A stretch of DNA of 64,000 bases from an uncultured Bacteroidales bacterium (GCA_902793405.1 CADBDH010000017.1:1-64000), one strand, 5' to 3'; positions 45,324 to 54,525 are shown, counted from the stretch's first letter. Notes: generated by a model from the letters alone, not told the origin. Made by a program: numbers and translations.

Positions 45324-46292
45324 ATGGGACTGTTCAAGAAATTATTCTCACGCGAGAAGAAAGAAACGCTCGACAAGGGCCTGGAAAAGACCAAACAGGG
45401 CGTGTTTGAAAAAATCAAGCATGCCGTAGCCGGCAAATCAACCGTCGACGACGACGTGCTCGACAACCTGGAGGAAGTGTTTGTCACCAGCGACGTGGGT
45501 GTGGACACCACCGTCAAGATCATCGACCGCCTGCAGGCCCGCGTAGCCCGCGACAAGTATGTGGGCACCGAAGAGCTCAACGAGCTGTTGTGTGACGAAA
45601 TCTCACAGATGCTTGCCGACAACAACAATGCCGAACTCGAGGACTTTACCGTTCCCGAGAACAGCAAGCCCTACGTCATCATGGTCGTGGGCGTGAACGG
45701 TGTGGGCAAGACCACCACCATCGGCAAACTGGCTTACCAGTTCAAGCAGGCCGGCAACAAGGTGGTGCTCGGCGCTGCCGACACCTACCGCGCCGCTGCC
45801 GACGAGCAGCTGGAGATCTGGGGCAACCGCGTGGGCGTTCCCGTCATCAAGCACAAGATGGGCACCGACCCTGCCGCTGTGGCCTTTGACGCCGTGCAAA
45901 GCGCCGTGGCCCAGAATGCCGATGTCGTCATCATCGACACCGCAGGCCGTCTTCACAACAACGTGAGCCTGATGAACCAGCTGACCAAAATCAAGAACAC
46001 CATGCGCAAGGTGCTGCCCAATGCACCCCAGGAGATACTGCTCGTGCTCGACGGCTCGACAGGACAGAACGCCTTTGAACAGGCCAAGCAGTTCTCGGCC
46101 GCTACCGAGGTCAATGCCCTGGCTATCACCAAGCTCGACGGCACGGCCAAGGGCGGCGTGGTCATCGGCGTGAGCGACCAGTTCCAGATTCCCGTGAAAT
46201 ACATCGGCCTGGGAGAGCAGATGACCGACCTGCAGATTTTCAACAAGCAGGAGTTTGTGAAGTCGCTGTTCGGGGTACAGAGAAACGACTAG
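45324..46292 (+). CDS. ftsY: Signal recognition particle receptor FtsY
   Basis: FtsY receives the SRP-ribosome complex at the membrane. The 322-aa protein has a short N-terminal amphipathic stretch (MGLFKKLFSREKK) in place of a large acidic A-domain, the N helices, and the GTPase G-domain: GVNGVGKTTTIGKLA, DTYRAAADEQL, VIIDTAGRLHNN, TKLDGTAKGG. The start is set by the family and by the promoter position. rimO follows after 34 bp. Confidence 0.96.
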   Translation: MGLFKKLFSREKKETLDKGLEKTKQGVFEKIKHAVAGKSTVDDDVLDNLEEVFVTSDVGVDTTVKIIDRLQARVARDKYVGTEELNELLCDEISQMLADNNNAELEDFTVPENSKPYVIMVVGVNGVGKTTTIGKLAYQFKQAGNKVVLGAADTYRAAADEQLEIWGNRVGVPVIKHKMGTDPAAVAFDAVQSAVAQNADVVIIDTAGRLHNNVSLMNQLTKIKNTMRKVLPNAPQEILLVLDGSTGQNAFEQAKQFSAATEVNALAITKLDGTAKGGVVIGVSDQFQIPVKYIGLGEQMTDLQIFNKQEFVKSLFGVQRND

Positions 46293-46320
46293 AGGAACTA
46301 GATCATCTAGAGAATCTAGA
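46293..46320. repeat. CTAGATCATCTAGAG tags
   Basis: Three short CTAGA-containing units lie between ftsY and rimO, similar to those beside the hairpin at 12.87 kb. Confidence 0.5.
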
Positions 46321-46326
46321 GATTTC

Positions 46327-47622
46327 ATGAGGAGGAACAAGATTGACATCATCTCGCTGGGCTGCTCCAAGAACCTGGTGGACAGCGAACACCTGATGCG
46401 CCAGCTGGAGGTCTCAGGCTACCGTGTGGCACACAATGCCGACCGCATCGACGGCGAGATTGTGGTGGTCAACACCTGCGGCTTCATTGCCGACGCCCAG
46501 CAGGAGTCTATCGACACGATACTGCGCCTGGGCGAGGCCAAACGCGAGGGCAAAATCCGCAACCTGTTTGTGATGGGGTGCCTGAGTGAGCGATTCCGCG
46601 CCGACCTCATCGAAGCGCTGCCCGAGGTGGACCGTTTCTATGGCAAGTTTGACTGGAAAGGCATGCTCGCCGACCTGGGTCACGCCTATCGCGACGACCT
46701 GGCCCATGAGCGCCACCTGACCACCCCCAGCCACTACTGCTACCTGAAAATATCGGAAGGCTGCAACCGCTTCTGCGCCTTCTGCGCCATTCCCCTGATT
46801 ACCGGCCGCCACACGTCGGTGCCCATGCAGCAGCTGCTCGACGAGGTGCAACGCCTGGCCGATGGCGGCGTGAAAGAGTTCAACGTCATTGCCCAGGACC
46901 TCTCGTCCTACGGCATGGACCTGGAGGGACGCATGATGCTGCCCGAACTCATCGACCGCATGGCCGACATCCAGGGCGTGGAATGGATTCGCCTGCACTA
47001 TGCCTACCCCACCCAATTCCCCTATGACATCCTGCCCGTGATGGCGAGCCGCGACAACGTGTGCAGCTACCTGGACATCGCCTTGCAGCACATCAGCGAC
47101 AAGGTGCTGGCCAACATGCGCCGCCACATCGGCCGCCAGGAGACGCTCGACCTGCTGGCACGACTGCGCCACGAGGTGCCGGGCATTCACATCCGCACCA
47201 CCCTGATGGTGGGATTCCCGGGCGAGGGAGAGCAGGAATTTGAGGAACTGATGGACTTTACCCGCGAGGCCCGGTTTGAACGCATGGGCGCGTTTGCCTA
47301 CAGCGAAGAAGCCGGCACATGGGCAGCCGAACACCTGAGCGACGACATCCCCCAGGAGGTGAAACAGGAACGCCTGCAGCAACTCATGGCCCTGCAAGAG
47401 GACATCTCGATGGAAATCCAGGAGCAGAAGGTGGGACAAACGTTGCGCGTCATCGTCGACCGCGAAGAGGACGACTACTACATCGGACGCACCCAGTGGG
47501 ACAGTCCCGAGGTGGACCCCGAAGTGCTCATCGCCAAGGACAAGCCGCTCGGCATCGGAGAATTTGCCCAGGTGCGCATCACCCAAGCGCTGCCGTTTGA
47601 ACTGATGGGCAAAGCCGACTAA
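46327..47622 (+). CDS. rimO: Ribosomal protein S12 methylthiotransferase RimO
   Basis: RimO adds a methylthio group to an aspartate of ribosomal protein S12. The 431-aa enzyme has the N-terminal MTTase domain with cluster cysteines (SLGCSKNLVDSE, NTCGFI, MGCLSER), the radical-SAM motif CNRFCAFC at about residue 140, and a C-terminal TRAM domain (GQTLRVIVDREEDDYYIGRT). The sequence SLGCSKNLVDSE separates it from MiaB. It follows ftsY and is probably cotranscribed. Confidence 0.96.
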   Translation: MRRNKIDIISLGCSKNLVDSEHLMRQLEVSGYRVAHNADRIDGEIVVVNTCGFIADAQQESIDTILRLGEAKREGKIRNLFVMGCLSERFRADLIEALPEVDRFYGKFDWKGMLADLGHAYRDDLAHERHLTTPSHYCYLKISEGCNRFCAFCAIPLITGRHTSVPMQQLLDEVQRLADGGVKEFNVIAQDLSSYGMDLEGRMMLPELIDRMADIQGVEWIRLHYAYPTQFPYDILPVMASRDNVCSYLDIALQHISDKVLANMRRHIGRQETLDLLARLRHEVPGIHIRTTLMVGFPGEGEQEFEELMDFTREARFERMGAFAYSEEAGTWAAEHLSDDIPQEVKQERLQQLMALQEDISMEIQEQKVGQTLRVIVDREEDDYYIGRTQWDSPEVDPEVLIAKDKPLGIGEFAQVRITQALPFELMGKAD

Positions 47623-47755
47623 TCGAGGAGCAATCATTTCGTTCGTTTCCACACGTTTAGACACGATGGCATTGACTTGCTGTCGTGCAATCGTTTGCGC
47701 AATAAATTGAAGCAAAAATGCCCCATATATATAATGTCTTATTGATATTTGTTTG

Positions 47756-47763
47756 TAATTTTG
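47756..47763 (+). promoter_or_regulatory. -7 element of the SusE/F-like gene
   Basis: TAATTTTG, 74 bp upstream of the start codon, in a 215-bp AT-rich intergenic region without other visible features. Confidence 0.5.
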
Positions 47764-47837
47764 ACCGATGATAACTGTTTCAGGTACACGAAACAAACCA
47801 ACTTTATTGTTTAACTTATAACCAATTATTTACAAGC

Positions 47838-50039
47838 ATGAAAAAATTAACGTTAATTTTATCCATCATGATTGCGCTCGTTGGCCTGAATGCCAATGCA
47901 GCAATCTACATTGTGGGTGACGGACCTCTGGGCGGCTGGTCATTTAACGGCGGCATCGAGATGTTCGACAGCGGCAATGGTGTTTACGTCCACGAGATGA
48001 CCATTCCCGAGGATGCTGAGAGTGCAACCGTTTATTTTGTGTTTGCTGACGGCCGCGGCGAAGACTGGACCCAGTTCAACAACACCATGCGTATTGGCCC
48101 CACCAGTGGCAACATCAAAATTGAAGATACCAACTGGATCGAGACCCAGAAGGCCGGCGGCGACAATGGCGCTTACTACTTCATGGGTATTAAGGGCGAG
48201 AGCTACACCGTGACCTACGATTCGTCCAACAGCAAATTCAAGGTTGACGGCAATTTTGAGCAGCCCCACGTTGGCGGCGACACCTACACTGTAGCCGGTA
48301 GCAACGCTGCTCTGTTCGGCACCACTTGGGCTCAGGGTAATGCCGACAACGACATGACCCTGGTTGACGGCCTGTACACCTGGAGCAAAGACAATGTTGA
48401 GCTCTCTAAAGGCTCGTTCGAATTCAAGGTTGTCGTTAACCACGACTGGGGTGAGGCTTATCCCGCCAGCAACTACATCCAGCCTGTTGCCGTTAAGGGT
48501 ATCTACAACGTGAAGATCACCTTCAACGCCGAGACCAAGGAAGTGGCTTGCGAGCTGACCCTCGTTGAGGAAATTCCCGACACCGACGTTCACACCTACA
48601 CCGTAGCCGGTAGCAGCGCTGCCCTGTTCGGCACCGAGTGGGACGCCGCTAACGAAGACAACAACATGAAGCTTGTTGAGGGTCTCTACACCTTCACCAA
48701 GGACAATGTTGAGCTCACCGCCGGCAACATCGAGTTCAAGGTCGTTGAAGACCACAACTGGGACATCGCTTATCCCAGCCAGAACTGGATTGCCACCATC
48801 GACGAGAATGGTATCTACAACGTGAAGATCACCTTCAACGCCGAGACCCAGGAAATCGACTTCAAGGCAACCGTTGCCGAGGTTATCGAAGACTTCTACA
48901 CCGTTGCCGGTGCTCCCGAGGCTCTGTTTGGTGCTGAGTGGAATCCTGGCTATGCTGACAACAACATGACCCTGGTTGACGGTGTTTACACCTGGACCAA
49001 GAACGATGTTGAGCTGACCGCAGGTTACTTTATCGAGTTCAAGGTTGTCAAGAACAACAACTGGACAACCGCTTGGCCCGCTAACAACTATGAGTACACT
49101 GTTGCCGAGGATGGTACCTATGACCTGGTTATCACCTTCAACCCCGAGACCGAGGAAGTTGTCTTCACTGCCAACAAGCACCAGGAGGCTCCCGCCGTTC
49201 GTGGTGACGTTGATGGCGACGGACAGGTTAACATCACCGACTTGACCATGCTTATTGACCTTCTGCTGAATAACGGTCAGGCTCCCGCCGCAGCCGACTG
49301 CGACCTTGACGGCAACGTCAACATCGCCGACGTGGCTGCTATGATCGACTTCATGCTGAGCGGCAACTGGCCTGCTATTGAGATGGTTTACACCGTTGTA
49401 GGTGTTCAGAATGTCTTTGGCAGCAGCTGGGACCCCACCGACGAGAACAACAACATGGTTAAGGGTGCTGATGGCGTTTACACCTGGAGCAAGACCGGCG
49501 TAACCCTGTACGGCAACTTTGAGTTCAAGGTTGTGGGCAACCACGACTGGAGCATCTATGAGTGGCCCATCGGCATGAACAACTGGGTGGCTAACGTAGC
49601 CGAGGAAGGTGTTTATGACATCGTCATCACTTTCAACCCCGATGCTCCCGATGCTGACCGCATCACCTGCACACTGACCAAGACCGGTGACGTTGAACCC
49701 GTTGAGCACACCTACACTGTAGCTGGTGCACCCTCTTCACTTTTTGGCAGCACATGGGATCCTAGCAACGATCGCAACGACATGGTAAAGGGTGCTGACG
49801 GCAAATACACCTGGAAATATGAAGGTTATGTAGCAACTGGAGCTGTAGAAGTCGAGTTCAAGGTTGTTAAAGACCACAGCTGGGACAATGGTTCGTTCCC
49901 TGCATCCAACTATGCAACTCTTATTGGATCTGAGGGTTATCCGATGACTGTTTACATTGTTACAATCACCTTCGATCCTAATGCTGATGATGAAAACAAG
50001 ATTCAGTTCTCCGCCTTACCTGTACAAATCCCGGAGTAA
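47838..50039 (+). CDS. Secreted protein with SusE/F-type binding repeats and a dockerin
   Basis: The 733-aa protein has a signal peptide (about 1-22) and an N-terminal SusE/CBM-like module (IYIVGDGPLGGW). Five repeats of about 104 aa follow, each starting near YTVAGSxAALFGTxW and containing FEFKVVxNHDW and YNVKITFN; they begin near residues 149, 253, 353, 517 and 624. Between repeats 3 and 5, at residues 455-510, is a type-I dockerin-like pair of EF-hand segments (GDVDGDGQVNITDLTMLIDLLL and CDLDGNVNIADVAAMIDFML). The repeats resemble starch-binding modules. There is no catalytic domain and no lipobox. No SusC/D genes are adjacent. Confidence 0.82.
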   Translation: MKKLTLILSIMIALVGLNANAAIYIVGDGPLGGWSFNGGIEMFDSGNGVYVHEMTIPEDAESATVYFVFADGRGEDWTQFNNTMRIGPTSGNIKIEDTNWIETQKAGGDNGAYYFMGIKGESYTVTYDSSNSKFKVDGNFEQPHVGGDTYTVAGSNAALFGTTWAQGNADNDMTLVDGLYTWSKDNVELSKGSFEFKVVVNHDWGEAYPASNYIQPVAVKGIYNVKITFNAETKEVACELTLVEEIPDTDVHTYTVAGSSAALFGTEWDAANEDNNMKLVEGLYTFTKDNVELTAGNIEFKVVEDHNWDIAYPSQNWIATIDENGIYNVKITFNAETQEIDFKATVAEVIEDFYTVAGAPEALFGAEWNPGYADNNMTLVDGVYTWTKNDVELTAGYFIEFKVVKNNNWTTAWPANNYEYTVAEDGTYDLVITFNPETEEVVFTANKHQEAPAVRGDVDGDGQVNITDLTMLIDLLLNNGQAPAAADCDLDGNVNIADVAAMIDFMLSGNWPAIEMVYTVVGVQNVFGSSWDPTDENNNMVKGADGVYTWSKTGVTLYGNFEFKVVGNHDWSIYEWPIGMNNWVANVAEEGVYDIVITFNPDAPDADRITCTLTKTGDVEPVEHTYTVAGAPSSLFGSTWDPSNDRNDMVKGADGKYTWKYEGYVATGAVEVEFKVVKDHSWDNGSFPASNYATLIGSEGYPMTVYIVTITFDPNADDENKIQFSALPVQIPE

Positions 50040-50065
50040 TCTTCTCAATCATCTGAACTAAAAAA

Positions 50066-50100
50066 GACGGAGCCCCGTGTATCGGGACTCCGTTTTTTTT
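50066..50100 (+). terminator. Terminator of the repeat-protein gene
   Basis: ACGGAGCCCCG pairs with CGGGACTCCGT (one mismatch) and is followed by eight T. Confidence 0.88.
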
Positions 50101-50139
50101 ATTGAAGTCGCTTGGCCTTTGTCTTGCTGCAACTATACT

Positions 50140-50433
50140 CTAGCAGTTGTAGTCGACGCAGGCACGCAGCTCCTTCACGTCCTTGATGATGGCGGCAGCG
50201 GCCACGTGGGCAGGATGCTTGGCATAGACAGCGACATCGGCCATAGTGGGAACGATAGCGGTGAGAACGATGTCCCAGTCCTCGGCGGGATTCTCGTTCA
50301 GAGCGGTCTCAATGCTCTGGAGGACGTCAATCTGCTCGGGCAGTGCATCGAGCGCTGCCTTGAAGCGCAGGGCAGTCTCGCGACGGAGTTCGTCGCTGCC
50401 CTGGAGTTTGAACATTACAATATGCTTGACCAT
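50140..50433 (-). CDS. Dabb-domain (stress-responsive A/B barrel) protein
   Basis: The 97-aa protein is a single Dabb ferredoxin-like domain: MVKHIVMFKL at the start, QIDVLQSIETALN, DIVLTAIVPTMADVAVYAKHPAHVA. Such proteins form dimeric barrels; their roles vary and no substrate can be given. It converges on the repeat-protein gene. Confidence 0.85.
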   Translation of the reverse strand: MVKHIVMFKLQGSDELRRETALRFKAALDALPEQIDVLQSIETALNENPAEDWDIVLTAIVPTMADVAVYAKHPAHVAAAAIIKDVKELRACVDYNC

Positions 50434-50443
50434 TGTTTGAGAG

Positions 50444-50513
50444 TTGTTAGTTTTTAGTTGTTAGTTTTAAGTTTTAAGTTCTTAGTTGTTAGTTGGCCTC
50501 GACTGAGTCGAGG
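50444..50513. repeat. TTAGTTGTTAG tags and a CCTCGAC hairpin
   Basis: Seven or so TTAGTTGT/TTAGTTTT units (50444-50494) are followed by a 7-bp hairpin CCTCGAC-TGA-GTCGAGG (50497-50513). They lie between the Dabb gene and the terminator of rplI. Confidence 0.65.
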
Positions 50514-50529
50514 GACAGGCGGCCTAAAT

Positions 50530-50566
50530 AAAAAAGGCACCGACCATGTGGAGCAAGGCCGGTGTC
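50530..50566 (-). terminator. Terminator of the rpsF-rpsR-rplI operon
   Basis: On the minus strand GACACCGGCC pairs with GGTCGGTGCC (one mismatch) and is followed by T6. Confidence 0.85.
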
Positions 50567-50588
50567 TTCAGCTTATCATGTTGTTTTA

Positions 50589-51188
50589 TTACTCTGCGGC
50601 GGGAGCCTCTTCGGCAGTAGCCTCACCCTCGGCGGGAGCCTCTTCCTCAGCACCTTCCTCGGCAGCCTTGGCTGCAGCGAGGGCAGCCTGGTGGGCAGCC
50701 TCCTCGGCCTTGCGAGCAGCGCGCTCAGCGGCGAGCTCCTCGGCGTTCTCGGCGATTACCTCAAAGGGAATCTCCACAGCAACCTCCTTGTGCAGGCGCA
50801 CGATAGCGGTGTACTTGCCAGGGGTCTTTACCGACTCGTGCACGCTGACGATCTTGCGGTCAACATTGTGACCAGCAGCGAGCAGAGCCTCGTGAATCTG
50901 GTTGGCGCCAACCGAACCGTAGATGGTGCCCGTGGGGCTCACCTTAACGGGGATGGTGAGGGATACGCCCTCAAAAGCCTTGGCAGCCTCTTCGGCATCA
51001 GCCTTAACCTTTGCCAACTTGTGAGCCTGCTGACGCAGGTTCTCGGCATGAATCTTCAGGGCACTGGGAGTTGCCAGGATGGCCTTGCCCTGGGGAATGA
51101 GATAGTTGCGGCCGTAGCCGTTCTTCACTTCCACAACGTCGTTCTTGAAACCAAGATTGACGATATCTTCTTTCAATATAATCTTCAT
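50589..51188 (-). CDS. rplI: Ribosomal protein L9 with acidic Ala/Glu tail
   Basis: L9 is a large-subunit protein near the L1 stalk that limits frameshifting. Residues 1-148 are a normal L9 (MKIILKEDIVNLGFKNDVVEVKNGYGRNYLIP ... GTIYGSVG). The protein then continues for about 50 residues rich in Ala and Glu (EEGAEEEAPAEGEATAEEAP), giving 199 aa against the usual 148-150. It is the last gene of rpsF-rpsR-rplI. Confidence 0.95.
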   Translation of the reverse strand: MKIILKEDIVNLGFKNDVVEVKNGYGRNYLIPQGKAILATPSALKIHAENLRQQAHKLAKVKADAEEAAKAFEGVSLTIPVKVSPTGTIYGSVGANQIHEALLAAGHNVDRKIVSVHESVKTPGKYTAIVRLHKEVAVEIPFEVIAENAEELAAERAARKAEEAAHQAALAAAKAAEEGAEEEAPAEGEATAEEAPAAE

Positions 51189-51220
51189 AATTGTATTCCT
51201 CCTTTGGTGTAATCGTTTGT

Positions 51221-51508
51221 TTATTTCATCAAGTCGGTCACATAGGGCAGCAATGCCAGATGACGGGCACGCTTAACGGCCTTGGCCACGCGGCGCTGGA
51301 ACTTGAGCGAGGTGCCGGTGATGCGGCGAGGCAAAATCTTACCTTGCTCGTTGAGGAACTTCTTCAGGAACTCGGGGTCCTTGTAATCGATGTACTTGAT
51401 ACCACTGCGTTTGAAACGGCAGTATTTCTTCTTGCGAGTGTCAACCGACAGGGGAGTCAGATAACGGATTTCGCCCTGGTTGTAGGGCCTTTGTTGTTCT
51501 TGTGCCAT
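51221..51508 (-). CDS. rpsR: Ribosomal protein S18
   Basis: The 95-aa small-subunit protein binds next to S6 on 16S r[44 protein letters not shown] and the RHLALLPYV end are typical. The segment [11 protein letters not shown] keeps a single cysteine. It lies between rpsF and rplI with short gaps. Confidence 0.96.
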   Translation of the reverse strand: MAQEQQRPYNQGEIRYLTPLSVDTRKKKYCRFKRSGIKYIDYKDPEFLKKFLNEQGKILPRRITGTSLKFQRRVAKAVKRARHLALLPYVTDLMK

Positions 51509-51549
51509 AGTTTTTACTTCCTTAATTAAGTTTTACTAGTTGGTTTTTC

Positions 51550-51984
51550 TTATGCCTCGGCAGCGGGTGCCTCCTCGGCCTTGGGAGCCTCCTCAACCAC
51601 TACAGGTGCAGCCTCCTTCTCGGCGGCTTCCTGAGCAGCGCGCTCTTCCTGCTTAGCCTTGCGCACGGCGCGACGCTTGATAGCGTACTCGGCAGCATAC
51701 TTGTCCAAGCGGAAGGTGAGGAATCGGATGACCTTCTCATCACGGCGATAAGCGGTTTCCAGCCTATCAACGATGGTGGGCTCACCCTCAAACTCGATCA
51801 GGGTGTAAAAACCAGTGTTCTTGTTCTCGATGGGGTAAGCGAGCTTGCGCAGGCCCCAGTTCTCTTCGTTCTCGATGTTGCCGCCGTTGTCGGTCAGCAC
51901 TTTCTTGAACTTTTCTACCGTTTCCTTCATCTGATCATCAGACAAAACGGGAGTCAAAATGAAAACGGTTTCGTACTTGTTCAT
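51550..51984 (-). CDS. rpsF: Ribosomal protein S6 with acidic Ala/Glu tail
   Basis: S6 pairs with S18 on the small subunit. The core ([25 protein letters not shown] ... [24 protein letters not shown]) is standard, but residues from about 113 form a tail of Ala, Glu and Pro ([23 protein letters not shown]), giving 144 aa. The same sort of tail is on L9 in this operon. It is the first gene of the operon. Confidence 0.96.
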   Translation of the reverse strand: MNKYETVFILTPVLSDDQMKETVEKFKKVLTDNGGNIENEENWGLRKLAYPIENKNTGFYTLIEFEGEPTIVDRLETAYRRDEKVIRFLTFRLDKYAAEYAIKRRAVRKAKQEERAAQEAAEKEAAPVVVEEAPKAEEAPAAEA

Positions 51985-52155
51985 AAATCGTTAAACCTGG
52001 CAATGATTTGGGCAAAATTTTTCTCGCCAACGCATGAAAACGAAAAACGGAAAGAGGAAAAAACTGCCGCTAGGGCGCAGTTTTTTAGTTTCTAATCCCT
52101 AGTTTGGCATCCGCACCCTTGGCCCCACGCTAAGGCGCGAAGTTTTTAGGCTTGA
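51985..52155. other. Intergenic region upstream of rpsF
   Basis: AT-rich upstream sequence of rpsF (an AAATTTTG element on the minus strand near 52010 is a weak -7 candidate), then TTTAGTTTCTAATCCCTAG tags (52081-52103) and GCATCCGCA. No gene is seen. The structured repeat copy B follows. Confidence 0.5.
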
Positions 52156-52470
52156 AGACAAGAAGGACAAGAAAGACAATTATATTTCATTGATAACCAA
52201 TATATTGTCTTTCTTGTCTTTTTTTTGTCTTCACATGAGATTGGTTTTGTGCCGCCCCGATGGGGCTAGGGTGAAATGGGCAGGTTGCACTCGGTTACAG
52301 GGGTTGCACTCGGCTGCGCCTCGTTGCACCCCTGCCTAAACCATGTCGCTCCTAACGGAGCTCAATGCGGATGCTCTCTAAACCCTAAACACTAGACCTC
52401 TCGCGACAGCGAGCATCAATGCGGATGCTCTCTAAACGCTAAACTCTAAACTGCGAGCGCCGCGAGCATC
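52156..52470. repeat. Structured dispersed repeat, copy B
   Basis: The same ordered blocks as at 40097-40392: AGACAAGAAGGACAAG ... CTTTCTTGTCT inverted repeat, CCCCGATGGGG, TTGCACCCCTGCCTAAACC, GCTCCTAACGGAGC, CTCGCGACAGCGAG and CTCTAAAC tags. TGCGGATGC is repeated twice at its end. Its last bases (GCGAGCATCA) supply the stop codon of the minus-strand thioredoxin gene. Confidence 0.8.
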
Positions 52471-52915
52471 AACGGGCCAGGGCCTGGTTGATGAAGCGGA
52501 TGTAATCCTGCATGGAATAGAGGCCGACCAGGGTCTTGGGGTCGCCGTCGAGGGGCCAGATGAGCAGCATGGGAATGCTACGCACCTCGAAGGCAGCTGC
52601 GATATCGGGATTCTCATCTACGTTGATGCGGTAGAAGTCCACCTCGCCGTGATAGTGCTGCGCAATGTCACGCAGGATGGGCGCCAATCGACGGCAGGGG
52701 CCGCACCAGTCGGCATAGAAATCAACGACCACGGGGCGCGGGCTCACCAAGGTCCACTCGCTCGCCTGCCAATCGGCAATGAGGTCGGCAAACCGTTCCT
52801 GGTTAATTGAATGCACCGTATAGACGGTGTCACGATCATTCACAATATGCTGGGCGTTGACGGCCAATGCCATCAACGCCAGCAGGATGACAAACAATAA
52901 TTTCTTCACAGCCAA
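52469..52915 (-). CDS. Exported thioredoxin-fold protein
   Basis: The 148-aa protein has an N-terminal signal sequence (about 1-21) and a thioredoxin domain with the active site WCGPC (Cys71 and Cys74) in VVVDFYADWCGPCRRLAP, the cis-Pro in VRSIPMLLIWP, and a normal fold end. It should act as a periplasmic disulphide reductase. Its stop codon lies in the end of repeat copy B. It starts 10 bp after the DUF4301 gene. Confidence 0.92.
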   Translation of the reverse strand: MAVKKLLFVILLALMALAVNAQHIVNDRDTVYTVHSINQERFADLIADWQASEWTLVSPRPVVVDFYADWCGPCRRLAPILRDIAQHYHGEVDFYRINVDENPDIAAAFEVRSIPMLLIWPLDGDPKTLVGLYSMQDYIRFINQALAR

Positions 52916-52925
52916 TAGTCTTGAA

Positions 52926-54449
52926 TTACTGGTGCGCCTTGCGCAACAGGTCGTTGACCGTCTTGACGGGATTGAACGTGTCGATGGGAACCTCGACGAA
53001 GACGGTGTTCCAGTTGCTCATCGAGCCGTTCCACAGGCCGGGCAACTCCAGGGCTTTGATTTCCACGCCGTCCTTGCTCTTGACGCTGATGAAACCGGTC
53101 TCGACATCCACAAACTTGCGCAGGTCGAATTTGATGCCCTTGTAGTCCTTGATGTAGCACACCAGATCAACGGGGTTGAAGTGGGTGCCGCTCTTCATCA
53201 TCTCGACAGCAGCAGCGTCGTCGGGGTTGATCTGGGCCGACTCGAGAATCTGGGGAGAAGCCGAACCGTCGGCATTATAAGCCAGATAGGGGCCACCGCC
53301 GGGCTCGCCCTCGTTGGGAACGACGCCGCACACGCGGATGGGCCTGTTGAACTTGTCATGCAGCCAGGTGGCAAGAGCGGCATCGTCCATGCCGTCGGCA
53401 GTGGCATCGCTGATGCACAGCGTCTGACGGGCAAAGCGCAACATCGCCTTGAGGTCGCCGGACTTGACATTGCCCTTGTCGAGCGTCTCGAGGTATTTCT
53501 TGATTTGACGCTGCACCTGCACGAGGTAACCGCCAATGATTTTCTTGTAACGGGTGCTCACGCTGCGCAGGCGCAAGGGCACCACGTTGTCCACGTTCTT
53601 GATGAAGACGACGTCGGCATCGCGCTCGTTGAGGTTCTCAAGCAAGGCGCCATGTCCTGCAGGACGGAACAGCAGATTGCCGTTGGCATCACGATAGGGC
53701 GTGTTGTCCATGTTCACGGCAATGGTGTCGGTCGAAGCCTTCTGCTCGCTCAATGAGATATCATACTTCACGCCCCACACTTTCTCCATCAGGGGCACCT
53801 TGGCCTTGATGAGGCGCTCGAAGCCCGCACGGTGCTCAGGCGATACGGTGAAGTGGATGCTCACACGGCGACGGCTGTCGGCGGCATACTGGGCACCCTC
53901 CTCGAGGTGCTCCTCGAGCGGCGTGTGAACCGTTCCGGCAGCAGCCCGGTGGAACTTGAGCAGAGCCTTGGGCAATGCGCCATAGTTCATGCCCTCGGGC
54001 ATGAGCAGAGCCTTGAGCACATCGGCATAACGGCCTGCCTCGACAAGTTCGCCCACGTTGTTCTTGTACAGGCTCACACAGGTCTTGTTCAGCTGGGGAT
54101 AAAATGCAAACTGGGTGATGTTCTCAAAGAACTGTTTCTCGAAATCACTCTCGGGTACCGATTTCCCCTCGTTGATAAAGGCAAACAGGTTCTTGAACAT
54201 GCGGCTTGCCGCGCCCGAGGCCGGCTGGAATTTTTCGATCACTGCCCCACCCGACTGGAATTCTTTCCACAGCTTGATGCACTGCGACTGCTGCTTGGCG
54301 TCAAGCCTGGTGATGCCATTGCCAACGGTTGCGGCTGCCTCGAGTTTGAGCCACGGGAAACCCGTTTCAAAGCGTTTGAGTTGAGCCTCAATCACAGGCT
54401 CGGTGATGCCCTTTGCGGCCATCAGTTTCAGGTCTTTTTCGTTAAACAT
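52926..54449 (-). CDS. DUF4301 family protein
   Basis: The 507-aa protein is a full-length DUF4301 member, common in Bacteroidota. It contains segments that resemble nucleotidyltransferase/sugar-phosphate enzymes: QPASGAASRMFKNL, FRPAGHGALLENLNE, DVVFIKNVDNVVP. The reaction is not known. It has its own promoter and leads a two-gene unit with the thioredoxin gene. Confidence 0.85.
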   Translation of the reverse strand: MFNEKDLKLMAAKGITEPVIEAQLKRFETGFPWLKLEAAATVGNGITRLDAKQQSQCIKLWKEFQSGGAVIEKFQPASGAASRMFKNLFAFINEGKSVPESDFEKQFFENITQFAFYPQLNKTCVSLYKNNVGELVEAGRYADVLKALLMPEGMNYGALPKALLKFHRAAAGTVHTPLEEHLEEGAQYAADSRRRVSIHFTVSPEHRAGFERLIKAKVPLMEKVWGVKYDISLSEQKASTDTIAVNMDNTPYRDANGNLLFRPAGHGALLENLNERDADVVFIKNVDNVVPLRLRSVSTRYKKIIGGYLVQVQRQIKKYLETLDKGNVKSGDLKAMLRFARQTLCISDATADGMDDAALATWLHDKFNRPIRVCGVVPNEGEPGGGPYLAYNADGSASPQILESAQINPDDAAAVEMMKSGTHFNPVDLVCYIKDYKGIKFDLRKFVDVETGFISVKSKDGVEIKALELPGLWNGSMSNWNTVFVEVPIDTFNPVKTVNDLLRKAHQ

Positions 54450-54474
54450 AATGATATCAAGTTTAATTTTGTCC

Positions 54475-54482
54475 CAAAATTA
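54475..54482 (-). promoter_or_regulatory. -7 element of the DUF4301-thioredoxin unit
   Basis: TAATTTTG on the minus strand, 25 bp upstream of the start codon. Confidence 0.55.
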
Positions 54483-54525
54483 CATTTTTAAAGAGGTTCT
54501 TGCAAGCAATTTGTCACAAAAAGAT

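Noticed and set aside
46414-47796. A 460-codon open frame opposite rimO
   Set aside because: rimO has all radical-SAM and TRAM motifs; the antisense frame shows no family features.
47940-49709. A 589-codon open frame opposite the binding-repeat/dockerin gene
   Set aside because: It mirrors the repeats of the sense gene and lacks a signal peptide or domain; the sense frame has signal peptide, repeats and dockerin, plus promoter and terminator.
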